NCBI RefSeq assembly: GCF_963664555.1
Contig: NZ_OY761461.1
Span: 3,575,769 to 3,639,768 of the forward strand
Direction of reading: 5' to 3'
DNA from: Labilibaculum sp.
Lineage (GTDB): Bacteria > Bacteroidota > Bacteroidia > Bacteroidales > Marinifilaceae
Length of the DNA: 64,000 nt
Below, one piece after another: positions 17,367 through 26,427 of this stretch. The position numbers were made by a program, and so were the translations under genes. The notes beneath the pieces were generated by a model. That model made no database searches. It was not told the DNA's origin and was given only the letters and a program-made list of their open reading frames with translations. Each line of letters opens with the position of its first letter. The first letter of the stretch is position 1.

Positions 17367-18566
17367 ATGCACAATAGAAACAACATTACTGACAAAATTT
17401 TCTGGGTAGGAACAAATGACCGAAGGACTCACTTATTTGAAAACTACTGGCCATTACCAAAAGGTGTAGCATATAACTCCTATGTTATCGTTGATGAAAA
17501 AACAGCCATTGTAGATACCGTTGAAAAAGGTACTATGGATGAATATTTGGATAACATTGCTGAGGTATTGGATGGTCGCAAAGCAGATTATTTGATCATT
17601 AACCATATGGAACCTGATCATTCAGGATCTATTCGTTCTTTGGTTGAGCGATATCCTGAAATGAAAATAGTAGGAAACAAAAAAACCTTTCCGATGTTGG
17701 AGCGTTTCTATGGAATCAAAGAAAATCTACTTGAGGTTCAGGAAGGTGATCAAATTGACCTGGGAGAACACAAATTAGACTTCTATATGGTTCCGATGCT
17801 GCATTGGCCGGAAACCATGGTTACTTTTGAAGCCACACAAGGAATTTTATTTTCGGGTGATGCGTTTGGTGCCTTTGGAACTTTGGATGGTGGTATTTTC
17901 GATGATGAGTTGGATTTGGATTATTTGGATGAAGAAATCAGCCGTTACTATTCCAATATTGTTGGAAAGTATGGTCGTCCAACTCAAAATGCATTGAAGA
18001 AATTAGGTGGATTGGAGATCAAAATGATTTGTGCAACCCACGGACCAATTTGGAGAAGTCACGTAGCCGATATCGTTGCCAAATACGACAAATGGAGTCA
18101 GTATAAAACCGATGAAGGTTGTGTAATCGTATATTCTTCGATGTATGGAAATACCGAAAAAATGGCTGATAACATTGCCCGACAATTGGTTAAAAAAGGA
18201 ATAAAGAAAGTTCGTATTCACGATTCTTCAAAAACACATCCATCTTATATCATCAACGATATATTTAAATACCGAGGTGTTATTTTAGGTAGTTGTGCAT
18301 ACAATGGTGATGTATTTCCTACTATGGAAACCCTGATTAATGAATTGGAACACATGGCCATTAAAGATCACGTTCTAGGTGTATTCGGTTCCAAATCATG
18401 GGGAGGCGGCGGATTAAAACGCCTGAATAAATTTGCCGAAGAAATTAAATGGGAAACTATTGAAGCTACACCGGAAGCTCTTTGTGCTCCTAACTCTGAA
18501 GATTTCGATCAATGCGAAGCTTTGGCTGAAGGAATGGCAAGCCGATTAAAAGAACTTTACAAATAG
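17367..18566 (+). CDS. Flavodiiron protein (nitric oxide / oxygen reductase)
   Basis: 399 aa. The N-terminal metallo-beta-lactamase domain has the diiron ligands HMEPDHSGS (H-x-E-x-D-H), HWPETM and SGDAFGAFG. The C-terminal flavodoxin domain (from about residue 250) has the FMN loop SSMYGNTEKMAD and the GSKSWGGGG segment. Two-domain class A length is normal. It reduces O2 to water and/or NO to N2O, taking electrons from rubredoxin, and protects anaerobes. The neighbouring Crp/Fnr gene fits an O2- or NO-responsive unit. No rubredoxin is encoded here. Confidence 0.93.
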   Translation: MHNRNNITDKIFWVGTNDRRTHLFENYWPLPKGVAYNSYVIVDEKTAIVDTVEKGTMDEYLDNIAEVLDGRKADYLIINHMEPDHSGSIRSLVERYPEMKIVGNKKTFPMLERFYGIKENLLEVQEGDQIDLGEHKLDFYMVPMLHWPETMVTFEATQGILFSGDAFGAFGTLDGGIFDDELDLDYLDEEISRYYSNIVGKYGRPTQNALKKLGGLEIKMICATHGPIWRSHVADIVAKYDKWSQYKTDEGCVIVYSSMYGNTEKMADNIARQLVKKGIKKVRIHDSSKTHPSYIINDIFKYRGVILGSCAYNGDVFPTMETLINELEHMAIKDHVLGVFGSKSWGGGGLKRLNKFAEEIKWETIEATPEALCAPNSEDFDQCEALAEGMASRLKELYK

Positions 18567-18588
18567 AAAATTAGTACTCGATATAATG

Positions 18589-18617
18589 AACTCCTCCGCA
18601 TCCGGGGGAGTTTTTTT
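18589..18617 (+). terminator. Intrinsic terminator after flavodiiron gene
   Basis: Stem AACTCCTCCG / CGGGGGAGTT, 4-base loop, then seven T in the tail. Confidence 0.9.
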
Positions 18618-18789
18618 GTGTCATTTAATTAAAATATATATTCCATATAGTATCGTCTGATTAAATGTGGAGTTCGAAATTGAGTCCGGAGACCGGGCCC
18701 CGTGCAGTGAAGAATGCGTTAAGAACAAAAAGTTGTCTGAGCACAGCGAGTTCTTTTTATTCATATATAAATTTCATAAATAGGAGTTC

Positions 18790-18902
18790 ATGATCTCACA
18801 AGTTCGGTAGTTTAGTATTCGAACTAGTAACGGGTGGTTGAGGACGTTTTCGATGATTTTTTGTTTACTTTTTCATCCAAGTACCGAACGAAGTGAGATT
18901 AT
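18790..18902. repeat. Imperfect long inverted repeat
   Basis: Arm 1 ATGATCTCAC-aa-GTTCGGTA (18790-18809) pairs with arm 2 TACCGAAC-gaa-GTGAGATTAT (18882-18902), about 17 of 18 positions, enclosing 72 bases. It may be a REP- or MITE-like element or a folded RNA. Confidence 0.5.
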
Positions 18903-18973
18903 GAATACCCGTTTAAATTAAGAATGAATCAAAAAGTAAAAGCCCGTCTGGCTTGAAGACAAAATTTACAACA

Positions 18974-19005
18974 AACAACTCCCTCAATAATTGAGTTGTT
19001 TTTCA
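18974..19005 (+). terminator. Plus-strand terminator without an annotated gene
   Basis: Stem AACAACTC / GAGTTGTT followed by five T. No plus-strand gene lies between it and the preceding terminator 360 bases upstream. Confidence 0.6.
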
Positions 19006-19025
19006 ATGTAATAGAGAATTACTAA

Positions 19026-19640
19026 TTAGAAAACAATCCCCAGCTGAAGACGAATAAAATCATAATTGCGGGATAAGTTTGCGCTAAAACCAATATTGCC
19101 ACTGACATTTGGCCCCATTTCCCATCTAATCCCAAATGAAGGAACAAGCCACGCATTATAATTCCGATCATCCTCTTCGTAACAATTGGAATAATAGCAA
19201 TCATCCTCATCTTCCGGATCAATAATTTCCAATGCTATTGTAATTAAATCGGTTCCCAATCCAATATAAGGTTTCACTTTCCCTTCACCCAGAAATAATT
19301 TTGCATTCACCAACCATAAAAAATTGGTCTCTTTAAAATTTATTTCATCAGCATAACCTGTATCATAGTAATCTCGCCAAGAGGTAAGAGTAAATTCAGT
19401 TCCAAAATAAAAATTTCCTGAATTCACACCTAAATCCAAACTAAAAGCACTTCCTGATTTTGCAAACTCTTTTGCATCTCCTGATGTCCATGCCGGACCA
19501 TAATGAAAACCAACTTCAAATTTTGAAATGTGATCGATATCAGGAGAATATTTCTCTACTGGTTTTTCGTAGGTATACTGAGCGAAAGAGTAATTCGCCA
19601 ACAGAATAATGACAGATAATAAAAAGAGTTTAGTTTTCAT
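19026..19640 (-). CDS. Outer-membrane beta-barrel-like protein
   Basis: About 204 aa. The start is ATG 19640, which begins a standard signal peptide (MKTKLFLLSVIILLANYSFAQ) with AAGGA just upstream. The longer frame from 19691 is rejected. The mature part alternates polar and hydrophobic residues with many aromatics (FEVGFHYGPAW, NFYFGTEFTL, VKPYIGLGTDL) and ends in a hydrophobic strand LQLGIVF, as expected for a small OmpW/OprF-like barrel. It contains an acidic, Tyr-rich insertion (DPEDEDDCYYSNCYEEDDR) with two Cys. Function unknown. Confidence 0.7.
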   Translation of the reverse strand: MKTKLFLLSVIILLANYSFAQYTYEKPVEKYSPDIDHISKFEVGFHYGPAWTSGDAKEFAKSGSAFSLDLGVNSGNFYFGTEFTLTSWRDYYDTGYADEINFKETNFLWLVNAKLFLGEGKVKPYIGLGTDLITIALEIIDPEDEDDCYYSNCYEEDDRNYNAWLVPSFGIRWEMGPNVSGNIGFSANLSRNYDFIRLQLGIVF

Positions 19641-19722
19641 GATGTCCTTTTTAGAATTGATCCTTTTCATCAATAAGACAAACAACTGCACCTCTTCACT
19701 TACTCAAAACAGTATCTTCCAA

Positions 19723-19759
19723 CAAAAAATGGCTGTCTCATTTGTATAAGACAGCCATT
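19723..19759 (-). terminator. Terminator of the aminotransferase gene (GGCTGTC family)
   Basis: Perfect 11-bp stem AATGGCTGTCT / AGACAGCCATT; read on the minus strand it is followed by a run of six T. One of five terminators in this window sharing a GGCTGT core. Confidence 0.85.
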
Positions 19760-19779
19760 CAATTATATAATTCAATTGA

Positions 19780-20973
19780 TTATTTCAATTTCTCTACCGA
19801 TGCTTTTATTCGACAGATAGCTTCTGCCATTTGCTCTTCGCTGGTGGCATAAGACAATCGCAAACATTCAGGAGATCCGAATGCCTCACCGGTTACAGTT
19901 GCAACATTGGCATCTTCCAACAAAAATAAACTTAAATCTGTAGAATTGTTAATGGTATGACTTCCATTTGCTTTCCCAAATAATTGAGAAACTTTAGGAA
20001 ACAGATAAAATGCACCATTTGGCTCACGAGTTTCGAAACCAGGTACTTCTCGAATTTGTTCCAAAGCTAAATCTCTTCTTTTGTGAAATGCTTCTCTCAT
20101 GGCAACAGTTGTTGACTGATCACCATCTAAAGCGGCAACAGAAGCAATTTGAGCAATCGAAGATGCACCTGATGTCATCTGGCCCTGTAACTTGTTACAA
20201 GCTTTTGCAATCCATAATGGAGCCGCAATGTAGCCAATCCTCCATCCAGTCATAGCATAACCTTTAGAAACACCATTAATTACTACTACCCGATCAAAGA
20301 TATTTTCAAATTGAGCAATGCTTTCGTGAGCACCAACGTAATTGATGTGCTCATAAATTTCATCTGAAAGAATTGTAATATCAGGATATTTCACAAAAAC
20401 ATCTGCAAGTGCTCTTAATTCCTCTTTTGAATATAAACTTCCTGTAGGATTGCTTGGCGAACTGAATAAAAAAGCTTTTGTTTTTGGAGTAATCGCTGCT
20501 TCCAATTGTTCAGGAGTAATTTTAAAATCCTGTTCGATTGGTGCATATACAAATATATTAATCCCTCCAGCTAATTTTACAATCTCGCTGTAACTTACCC
20601 AATAAGGCGAAGGAATGATTACTTCATCTCCTTCATTTATAATACTCAAAATAACGTTGGTTATGGATTGCTTCGCTCCATTTGAAACAACAATTTGATC
20701 AACAGTGTATTCCAAATTATTTTCTCGTTTTAGCTTACTCACCACTGCCTGACGCAACTCTACATAACCAGGAACCGGCGAATAATGAGAATAATTATCA
20801 TCAATAGCCTTTTGTGCTGCCTTCTTAATGTGATCAGGAGTATCAAAATCTGGTTCACCTACACTCAGATTGATAACATCAATCCCGAGAGCTTTCATTT
20901 CTCTACTTTTTTGAGACATAGCAAGAGTTGGAGATACTTCCATTCCTGCAATACGATCCGAAACTTTCAACAT
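19780..20973 (-). CDS. Class I pyridoxal-phosphate aminotransferase (aspartate aminotransferase type)
   Basis: 397 aa. PLP Lys lies in SKGYAMTGWRIGY, the substrate-carboxylate Arg in CLRLSYAT, and the Asn of SSPSNPTGSLYS and DEIYEHINY complete the aspartate aminotransferase fold type I. It transfers the amino group between aspartate and 2-oxoglutarate, or acts on a related amino acid. N-terminal KSREMKALGIDVINLSVGEPDFDTP is typical of the Igamma subgroup. It is monocistronic with a strong terminator. Confidence 0.9.
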   Translation of the reverse strand: MLKVSDRIAGMEVSPTLAMSQKSREMKALGIDVINLSVGEPDFDTPDHIKKAAQKAIDDNYSHYSPVPGYVELRQAVVSKLKRENNLEYTVDQIVVSNGAKQSITNVILSIINEGDEVIIPSPYWVSYSEIVKLAGGINIFVYAPIEQDFKITPEQLEAAITPKTKAFLFSSPSNPTGSLYSKEELRALADVFVKYPDITILSDEIYEHINYVGAHESIAQFENIFDRVVVINGVSKGYAMTGWRIGYIAAPLWIAKACNKLQGQMTSGASSIAQIASVAALDGDQSTTVAMREAFHKRRDLALEQIREVPGFETREPNGAFYLFPKVSQLFGKANGSHTINNSTDLSLFLLEDANVATVTGEAFGSPECLRLSYATSEEQMAEAICRIKASVEKLK

Positions 20974-21160
20974 TGTAAATTAATTTAGGGATTTTGTAAA
21001 TTGCTTAATACTTTTGTGTTTGTTGTTGTTTTTCCCCCTGACAAATAAAATAAACGGTGTGATTAGTTTATCTTCGAATTATCATTTCAGGGGATAAAGA
21101 TACAGTTTTTAAATACATAGGGAGTCCATAACTATCGAAAAATCTAAAGTAACTATTAAA

Positions 21161-21685
21161 ATGAAAGACATTCTTGAAATTAGTAAGTATATCCTGCCAT
21201 CATTGGTTGTTTTTGCTACTGCTTATCTGCTGATAAAGCAATTTTTAAAGCATGAAGAGCGCAAAATCAAGCATCAGATTTTACTGAAGAATCAAAAACA
21301 AACTACTCCAATAAGACTTCAGGCGTGCGAACGGTTAATTATATTTCTGGAACGAATTCATCCGGAATCATTAATTTTAAGAGAAAATAACAGCGGATTA
21401 ACCAATTTGCAATTGCAGCAAAAATTAATTCTTGCCATTCGTAACGAATACGAACACAATCTTGCACAGCAACTATATGTTACCGATGAATCTTGGATGC
21501 TGTTAAAAAATGCAAAAGACAGCACAATCCGATTAATTAATACTGAAGCTGCGCAGGTACTACCTGAAGATTCATCAATTGCTTTGTGCAAAGCTATTAT
21601 TGAAACTCAGATGCAGCAACAAAAACCGGCTATTGCAAAAGCAATTTCAGCATTAAAAAATGAGATTCAACAAATCTGGAGCTGA
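21161..21685 (+). CDS. Membrane-anchored protein of unknown function (DUF7935-like)
   Basis: 174 aa. One N-terminal transmembrane helix (residues about 9-27, ILPSLVVFATAYLLI), then a basic juxtamembrane stretch and a mostly helical cytoplasmic domain containing RLQACERLIIFLERIHPESLI and QLYVTDESWMLLKNAKDSTIRLIN. A widely conserved small Bacteroidota family fits this description, but no function is known to me. It is followed 98 bases later by the DEAD-box helicase on the same strand. Confidence 0.65.
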   Translation: MKDILEISKYILPSLVVFATAYLLIKQFLKHEERKIKHQILLKNQKQTTPIRLQACERLIIFLERIHPESLILRENNSGLTNLQLQQKLILAIRNEYEHNLAQQLYVTDESWMLLKNAKDSTIRLINTEAAQVLPEDSSIALCKAIIETQMQQQKPAIAKAISALKNEIQQIWS

Positions 21686-21783
21686 TTTAAAGCATTGAAT
21701 AGCTATCAAAATAAGGATGATAAATGATGAAAGGACACTAATGTCGGTTTATTTGCCTATTTTTGCACAAATTTTCAAATACC

Positions 21784-23118
21784 ATGGTAATGATTTCATT
21801 TGACGACATCAAAATAAGCAAACAGATTAGAATGGCGCTTGACGAGGCGGGATTCGAGAAACCAACAGAAATACAAGAGAAGGTATTTTCCCCTATTCGT
21901 GCAGGTAAAGATGTAATTGGGATTGCTCAAACAGGAACAGGTAAAACCCTGGCCTATTTGATGCCGATTTTAATGAAATTAAACTACGCACAAGGATTTG
22001 ATCCAAGAGCATTAATCGTTGTTCCTACCCGTGAATTGGTTTTACAGGTTATTGAAACAATTGAACTACTGTCTCCTTATATGAACCTTCGTGCTGTTGG
22101 GGTGTATGGCGGGGTGAACATCAATACTCAAAAGGAAAAATTGTATGCAGGTATCGATATCATTGTGGCAACTCCTGGTCGTTTAATGGATATCTACATG
22201 ACCAGAATCCTGAAATTTACCATGATTAAAACCTTAGTGGTTGATGAAGCTGACAAATTGATGGATTTGGGTTTTATGCCTCAGTTAAAGGCGATTTTCG
22301 AAATTATTCCTGAAGTTCATCAGAACTTACTGTTCTCGGCAACATTCTCGGATACTGTTGCACAATTAGCTGATGATTTCCTGATTGCTCCGGAACGGAT
22401 AGAAATTGCTCCACAGGCTTCCACTGTAGAAAACATTCATCAAATTCAATATCAGGCTCCAAATATTCTTAGTAAAATAGCTCTGCTTAAACATCTTTTA
22501 AAAGACAAAGAGGTATTTAACAAGGTGATGATATTTACCGAAACCAAGAAGAATGCGGATCGGATTGTGGATCGTCTGGAAGATTTTTTGGGCGAAGACC
22601 TAAGTGTGATTCACTCGAACAAAGCACAGAACACAAGGATTAAAGCTCTTAACGACTTTAAAGAAGGTCGGTCAAGAGTATTGATTGCTTCTGATGTGGC
22701 TGCCCGTGGTATCGATATTGATAACATCAGTCACGTGATCAACTTCGACATCCCCAGCAACTACGTTGAGTATGTTCACCGTGTAGGTCGTACCGGGCGT
22801 GCTGAAAAAGATGGTACTGCAATTAGCTTTGTAAATAAAGGCGAAGAGGAGTTGATGGAACAGGTAGAAGCTTTGATTAAAAAGCCTATTGAAATAGGTG
22901 TTGTTCCTATCGAAGTTGTATTTACAAGCCAATTGCTTGAAGATGAAAAAATACAAACCCGAAATATTAAAATTAAAAACACCATTCGTTTGGATTTATC
23001 CAGTGGGGCCTTTCATAAAAAATCAGCTAAAAATTCAAAGACTCCATCGGGTTCAAAAGGCCGCCAAAAGGCAATTGAGAATAAGAAACGAAACCGAAAG
23101 AAGAAATCTAAAAAATAA
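21784..23118 (+). CDS. DEAD-box RNA helicase (RhlE-like)
   Basis: 444 aa from ATG 21784 (ATG 21790 is equally possible). The TTG at 21763 overlaps a TATTTTG promoter-like sequence and is not used. Motifs: Q motif (FEKPTEIQ), I AQTGTGKT, Ia PTRELVLQ, Ib TPGRL, II DEAD, III SAT, IV MIFTETKKNADR, V ARGIDID, VI HRVGRTGR. The C-terminal tail is Lys/Arg-rich (residues 400-444), as in helicases that bind structured RNA. It would unwind RNA duplexes during ribosome assembly or mRNA decay. Confidence 0.92.
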   Translation: MVMISFDDIKISKQIRMALDEAGFEKPTEIQEKVFSPIRAGKDVIGIAQTGTGKTLAYLMPILMKLNYAQGFDPRALIVVPTRELVLQVIETIELLSPYMNLRAVGVYGGVNINTQKEKLYAGIDIIVATPGRLMDIYMTRILKFTMIKTLVVDEADKLMDLGFMPQLKAIFEIIPEVHQNLLFSATFSDTVAQLADDFLIAPERIEIAPQASTVENIHQIQYQAPNILSKIALLKHLLKDKEVFNKVMIFTETKKNADRIVDRLEDFLGEDLSVIHSNKAQNTRIKALNDFKEGRSRVLIASDVAARGIDIDNISHVINFDIPSNYVEYVHRVGRTGRAEKDGTAISFVNKGEEELMEQVEALIKKPIEIGVVPIEVVFTSQLLEDEKIQTRNIKIKNTIRLDLSSGAFHKKSAKNSKTPSGSKGRQKAIENKKRNRKKKSKK

Positions 23119-23129
23119 ACAAAACAATG

Positions 23130-23152
23130 AAAAGCCCGAAAGGGCTTTTTTT
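23130..23152 (+). terminator. Terminator after DEAD-box helicase
   Basis: 8-bp stem AAAAGCCC / GGGCTTTT with a GAAA tetraloop and a T-run. Confidence 0.9.
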
Positions 23153-23252
23153 GTGCATCAAAAAGCCTTAACAAATAAGGGGCGCCTGCATTTAAAAGCT
23201 TATAAATTCAGGAAGGCTTTGGTTTTTATATTTTCCGGGAAAAGCATATCAA

Positions 23253-23285
23253 CAAAAAAACGGCCGGACTGTAATAGTCCGGCCG
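23253..23285 (-). terminator. Terminator after htpG
   Basis: 10-bp GC-rich stem CGGCCGGACT / AGTCCGGCCG with a 5-base loop; on the minus strand it is followed by eight T. Confidence 0.92.
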
Positions 23286-23307
23286 CTATATAACTGTGAA
23301 TTATCAA

Positions 23308-25359
23308 TTACTTGATCATATCAACACTTCGTTTTACGAATTTAGCTAACTCTTCGCCCTTCAGCATGTTGTTGGCAAGCAATGCCAAGTCGATTAATTG
23401 TTTCACCAATTGATTGTCCTTACCATATCCTTTTAACAAAGCCTCTTTTTCAGCATTCACTTCAGAAATTTGTTTCTGAACCTCAGCCATTTTATCTTTT
23501 TCCTCCTGAGGAACTTCATCCGCTTTCTTATCCTTTTTCAAAGCATCCAATTGCTCTCTTTCCTCGAATAATGGAGTTAGTTTTGCTGAAACCTCAGCAA
23601 GCTTTTCGCCCATCTTAGCATCCTTATCGTTCAGAATGTTTTCAATTAAAGCATGATCCGAATTAACAACCAAATTAAAAGAATCAGGCATTTCACCATA
23701 GAACCCCATTCCCGCATTCATGGCTGCCATATCTTTCATACGACGCATAAATTCCGATTGGGTAATCAGCAATGGCTGCGCTTCCTCTCCTAACGCTTCA
23801 AAAGCTACAATATAGTTTACTTTCCCCGATGGCAAATGAGAATTGAAAACAGGAATCAAATCATTTCTTTGCTCCTGAGTAAACTTAGATGCTTTCACCT
23901 CATCTTTTTGAATCAATTTTTCAATGATATCAGAATCGACACGAACATATTTTGTAGTTGGTGTTTTTTGCTCCAAATGATTAATCAGGTGATTGTCTAA
24001 CTGACTATCCATTACCAAAACATCATATCCTTTTGCTTTTGCAGCCTCAATGTAAGTATACTGAGCATCTACATCAGTAGCATATAAAGTAATGATGTTG
24101 CTGTCTTTATCTGTCTGATTTTCCTTGATAATTGCCTCATACTCTTCTATTGTAAAATACTTTCCTTCGGTATTTTTAAACAACATGAATTTCTTGGAAC
24201 GATCGTAGAATTTATCTTCAGTTAACATTCCGTACTGAATGAATATGCGCAAATCATCCCATTTTTTCTCAAAATCTGCACGGTCATTCTTGAAGATATC
24301 ATTCAAGCTATCAGCAACCTTTTTAGAGATATGGCTGGCAATTTTCTTTACATTCCCATCACTTTGCAAGTAAGAACGGGATACGTTCAATGGAATATCC
24401 GGAGAATCAAGCACACCATGAAGCATGGTTAAGAACTCAGGAACAATTCCTTCCACCGAATCGGTAACAAACACCTGATTGCAGTACAATTGAATTTTGT
24501 TCTTTTGAATTTCTACGCTGTTCTTAATTTTCGGGAAATACAGTACACCGGTCAGGTTAAAAGGATAATCAACATTCAGGTGAATGTGAAACAATGGGTC
24601 CTCGCCCATTGGATACAACTGGCGATAAAAATCGCTGTAATCTTCCTCCTTCAAATCAGCAGGCTTCTTTGTCCATGCAGGATTTGTATCATTAATAATA
24701 TTGTCTTCGTCGGTATCAACATTCTTCCCGTCTTTCCATTCCTTTTTCTTTCCAAAAGCAATTTCTACAGGTAAAAACTTACAATATTTGTTCAACAATT
24801 CCTGAATACGGCTCTCTTCCAAAAAGGCTTCTTCCTCTTCCGAAATGTGCATCACAATATCAGTTCCACGGTCTGCTTTCTCTGCTTTCTCTAAAGTATA
24901 TTCAGGATTTCCTTCGCAGCTCCACTTTACTGCTTCGGCACCGTCTTTGTGCGAAAGAGAAATAATATCCACCTTATCGGATACCATAAACGAAGAGTAA
25001 AAACCCAATCCAAAATGACCAATAATGGCATTCGCCTGATCTTTGTATTTATCCATGAACTCTTCAGCTCCCGAAAATGCAATCTGATTGATGTATTTTT
25101 CAATCTCTTCCTGAGTCATACCAATACCGTTATCGGAAATAGTAATCGTCTTTGCTTCTTTATCAATACTAACAGAAACTCTTAATTCTCCTACTTCCCC
25201 CTTAAATTCTCCTGAAGAAGCTAAAGTTTTCAATTTTTGAGTTGCGTCAACTGCATTAGAAACAATTTCACGCAAAAAGATATCGTGATCTGAGTACAAA
25301 AACTTCTTAATAATTGGAAACAGATCGTTACTGGTAACACCAATTTTTCCTGTTGACAT
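23308..25359 (-). CDS. htpG: Molecular chaperone HtpG (Hsp90)
   Basis: 683 aa. The N-terminal GHKL ATPase has ELVSNAxDA as EIVSNAVDA, ISDNGIGM, and GHFGLGFYSSFMVSD. The middle domain has the catalytic-loop Arg region (LNVSRSYLQSD) and the C-terminal dimerisation domain ends without the eukaryotic MEEVD. It is an ATP-dependent chaperone for late folding of client proteins. The linker between N and middle domains is long and acidic (KDGKNVDTDEDNIINDTNP). No heat-shock operator is visible in the 267-base upstream gap. Confidence 0.97.
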   Translation of the reverse strand: MSTGKIGVTSNDLFPIIKKFLYSDHDIFLREIVSNAVDATQKLKTLASSGEFKGEVGELRVSVSIDKEAKTITISDNGIGMTQEEIEKYINQIAFSGAEEFMDKYKDQANAIIGHFGLGFYSSFMVSDKVDIISLSHKDGAEAVKWSCEGNPEYTLEKAEKADRGTDIVMHISEEEEAFLEESRIQELLNKYCKFLPVEIAFGKKKEWKDGKNVDTDEDNIINDTNPAWTKKPADLKEEDYSDFYRQLYPMGEDPLFHIHLNVDYPFNLTGVLYFPKIKNSVEIQKNKIQLYCNQVFVTDSVEGIVPEFLTMLHGVLDSPDIPLNVSRSYLQSDGNVKKIASHISKKVADSLNDIFKNDRADFEKKWDDLRIFIQYGMLTEDKFYDRSKKFMLFKNTEGKYFTIEEYEAIIKENQTDKDSNIITLYATDVDAQYTYIEAAKAKGYDVLVMDSQLDNHLINHLEQKTPTTKYVRVDSDIIEKLIQKDEVKASKFTQEQRNDLIPVFNSHLPSGKVNYIVAFEALGEEAQPLLITQSEFMRRMKDMAAMNAGMGFYGEMPDSFNLVVNSDHALIENILNDKDAKMGEKLAEVSAKLTPLFEEREQLDALKKDKKADEVPQEEKDKMAEVQKQISEVNAEKEALLKGYGKDNQLVKQLIDLALLANNMLKGEELAKFVKRSVDMIK

Positions 25360-25626
25360 AGTTATATCGTTTTAAAATTTTGAATTACAATTTTTCGAAT
25401 GTGGAATAGTCAAAGCCTATGCCAAGAGAAATTTTCTGTCAATAAGACAGGAAACAAGAAAAAATTTCAGAATACTGTCAGTTTATCTTAACAAAACGAG
25501 TGAAAACGACATTTACTCTTCCGATTTAAGGCTTAAATCGAAAAGCTTAACAATAACCACTATAATAGTTGGCGTAAACGACTTGAATATTTAATTTTAT
25601 GTCGCACAAATTTAACCCTATACCTC

Positions 25627-26424
25627 ATGTTGGAAAAATCACCTTCTGTTATCTCTATTCATAATTTAGAGAAAAGCTACCAAAATGGCAGACAATCGAA
25701 TAAAGTATTAAAAGGAATTAATATTGACATTCAGCCAGGCCAAATTATCGGCTACATCGGACCCAATGGTGCTGGAAAATCAACGACAGTTAAAATATTA
25801 TGTGGCTTACTTCCCGATTTTGACGGTGATATTAGCATTCTCGGATATGACCTTAAAACCCAACCGATCGAAATTAAAAAGCGAATTGGCTACATTCCTG
25901 AAAATGTGGCTTTGTATGACACGTTAACGCCAAGAGAATATCTTCAGTTTGTTGGTGAATTGCACGGAATGGTTCATGATAACATCAATCAAAAAATTGG
26001 GAAGCTTCTGAATTTATTTGAGATGAAAGCTCATGCCGATGAGCGCCTTAACTCCTTTTCGAAAGGAATGAGACAAAAAATATTAATCATTTCCGGTTTG
26101 ATTCACAATCCGGATATCATATTTATGGATGAACCCTTATCAGGATTAGATGCCAACTCGGTGATAATCGTAAAAGAGATTCTTACGCAATTGGCCCGCG
26201 AGGGTAAAACCATTTTCTACAGTTCGCACATTATGGATGTAGTCGAGAAAATATCCGATCGGATTATTCTTATTGATAATGGAAATATTGTGGCCGATGG
26301 CAGTTTTGCAGAATTGAATTCAAAAGATCACACCGGATCCTTAGAAAAACTTTTCACCGAACTTACAGGTACTTCAGATCACAGTAAAAAAGCAGAAGAA
26401 ATTATTCATGTATTTGAGAACTAA
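25627..26424 (+). CDS. ABC transporter ATP-binding protein (exporter type)
   Basis: 265 aa. Walker A GPNGAGKST, Q-loop, signature FSKGMRQKI, Walker B IIFMDEPLSGLD, H-loop SSHIMD. Sequence features (GYIPENVALYDTLTPREYLQF) match the CcmA/NatA-type exporter ATPases. It ends four bases before the permease gene, so the two form one transcriptional unit. Substrate unknown. Confidence 0.9.
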   Translation: MLEKSPSVISIHNLEKSYQNGRQSNKVLKGINIDIQPGQIIGYIGPNGAGKSTTVKILCGLLPDFDGDISILGYDLKTQPIEIKKRIGYIPENVALYDTLTPREYLQFVGELHGMVHDNINQKIGKLLNLFEMKAHADERLNSFSKGMRQKILIISGLIHNPDIIFMDEPLSGLDANSVIIVKEILTQLAREGKTIFYSSHIMDVVEKISDRIILIDNGNIVADGSFAELNSKDHTGSLEKLFTELTGTSDHSKKAEEIIHVFEN

Positions 26425-26427
26425 AGT

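Larger units (their letters stand above)
18618..19025. other. Gene-free stretch with an inverted-repeat element
   Basis: No convincing ORF. It holds AAGAAC...GTTCTT around 18721-18755, an imperfect inverted repeat of about 115 bases (18790-18902), a second pair TTTACTTTTT / AAAAAGTAAA at about 18864-18939, and a plus-strand terminator at 18974-19005 with no obvious gene before it. The composition suggests a repeat remnant or a small untranslated RNA. Confidence 0.4.

Noticed and set aside
22898..23293. Plus-strand ORF overlapping the helicase end
   Set aside because: It reads the basic tail of the helicase in another frame and two terminators.
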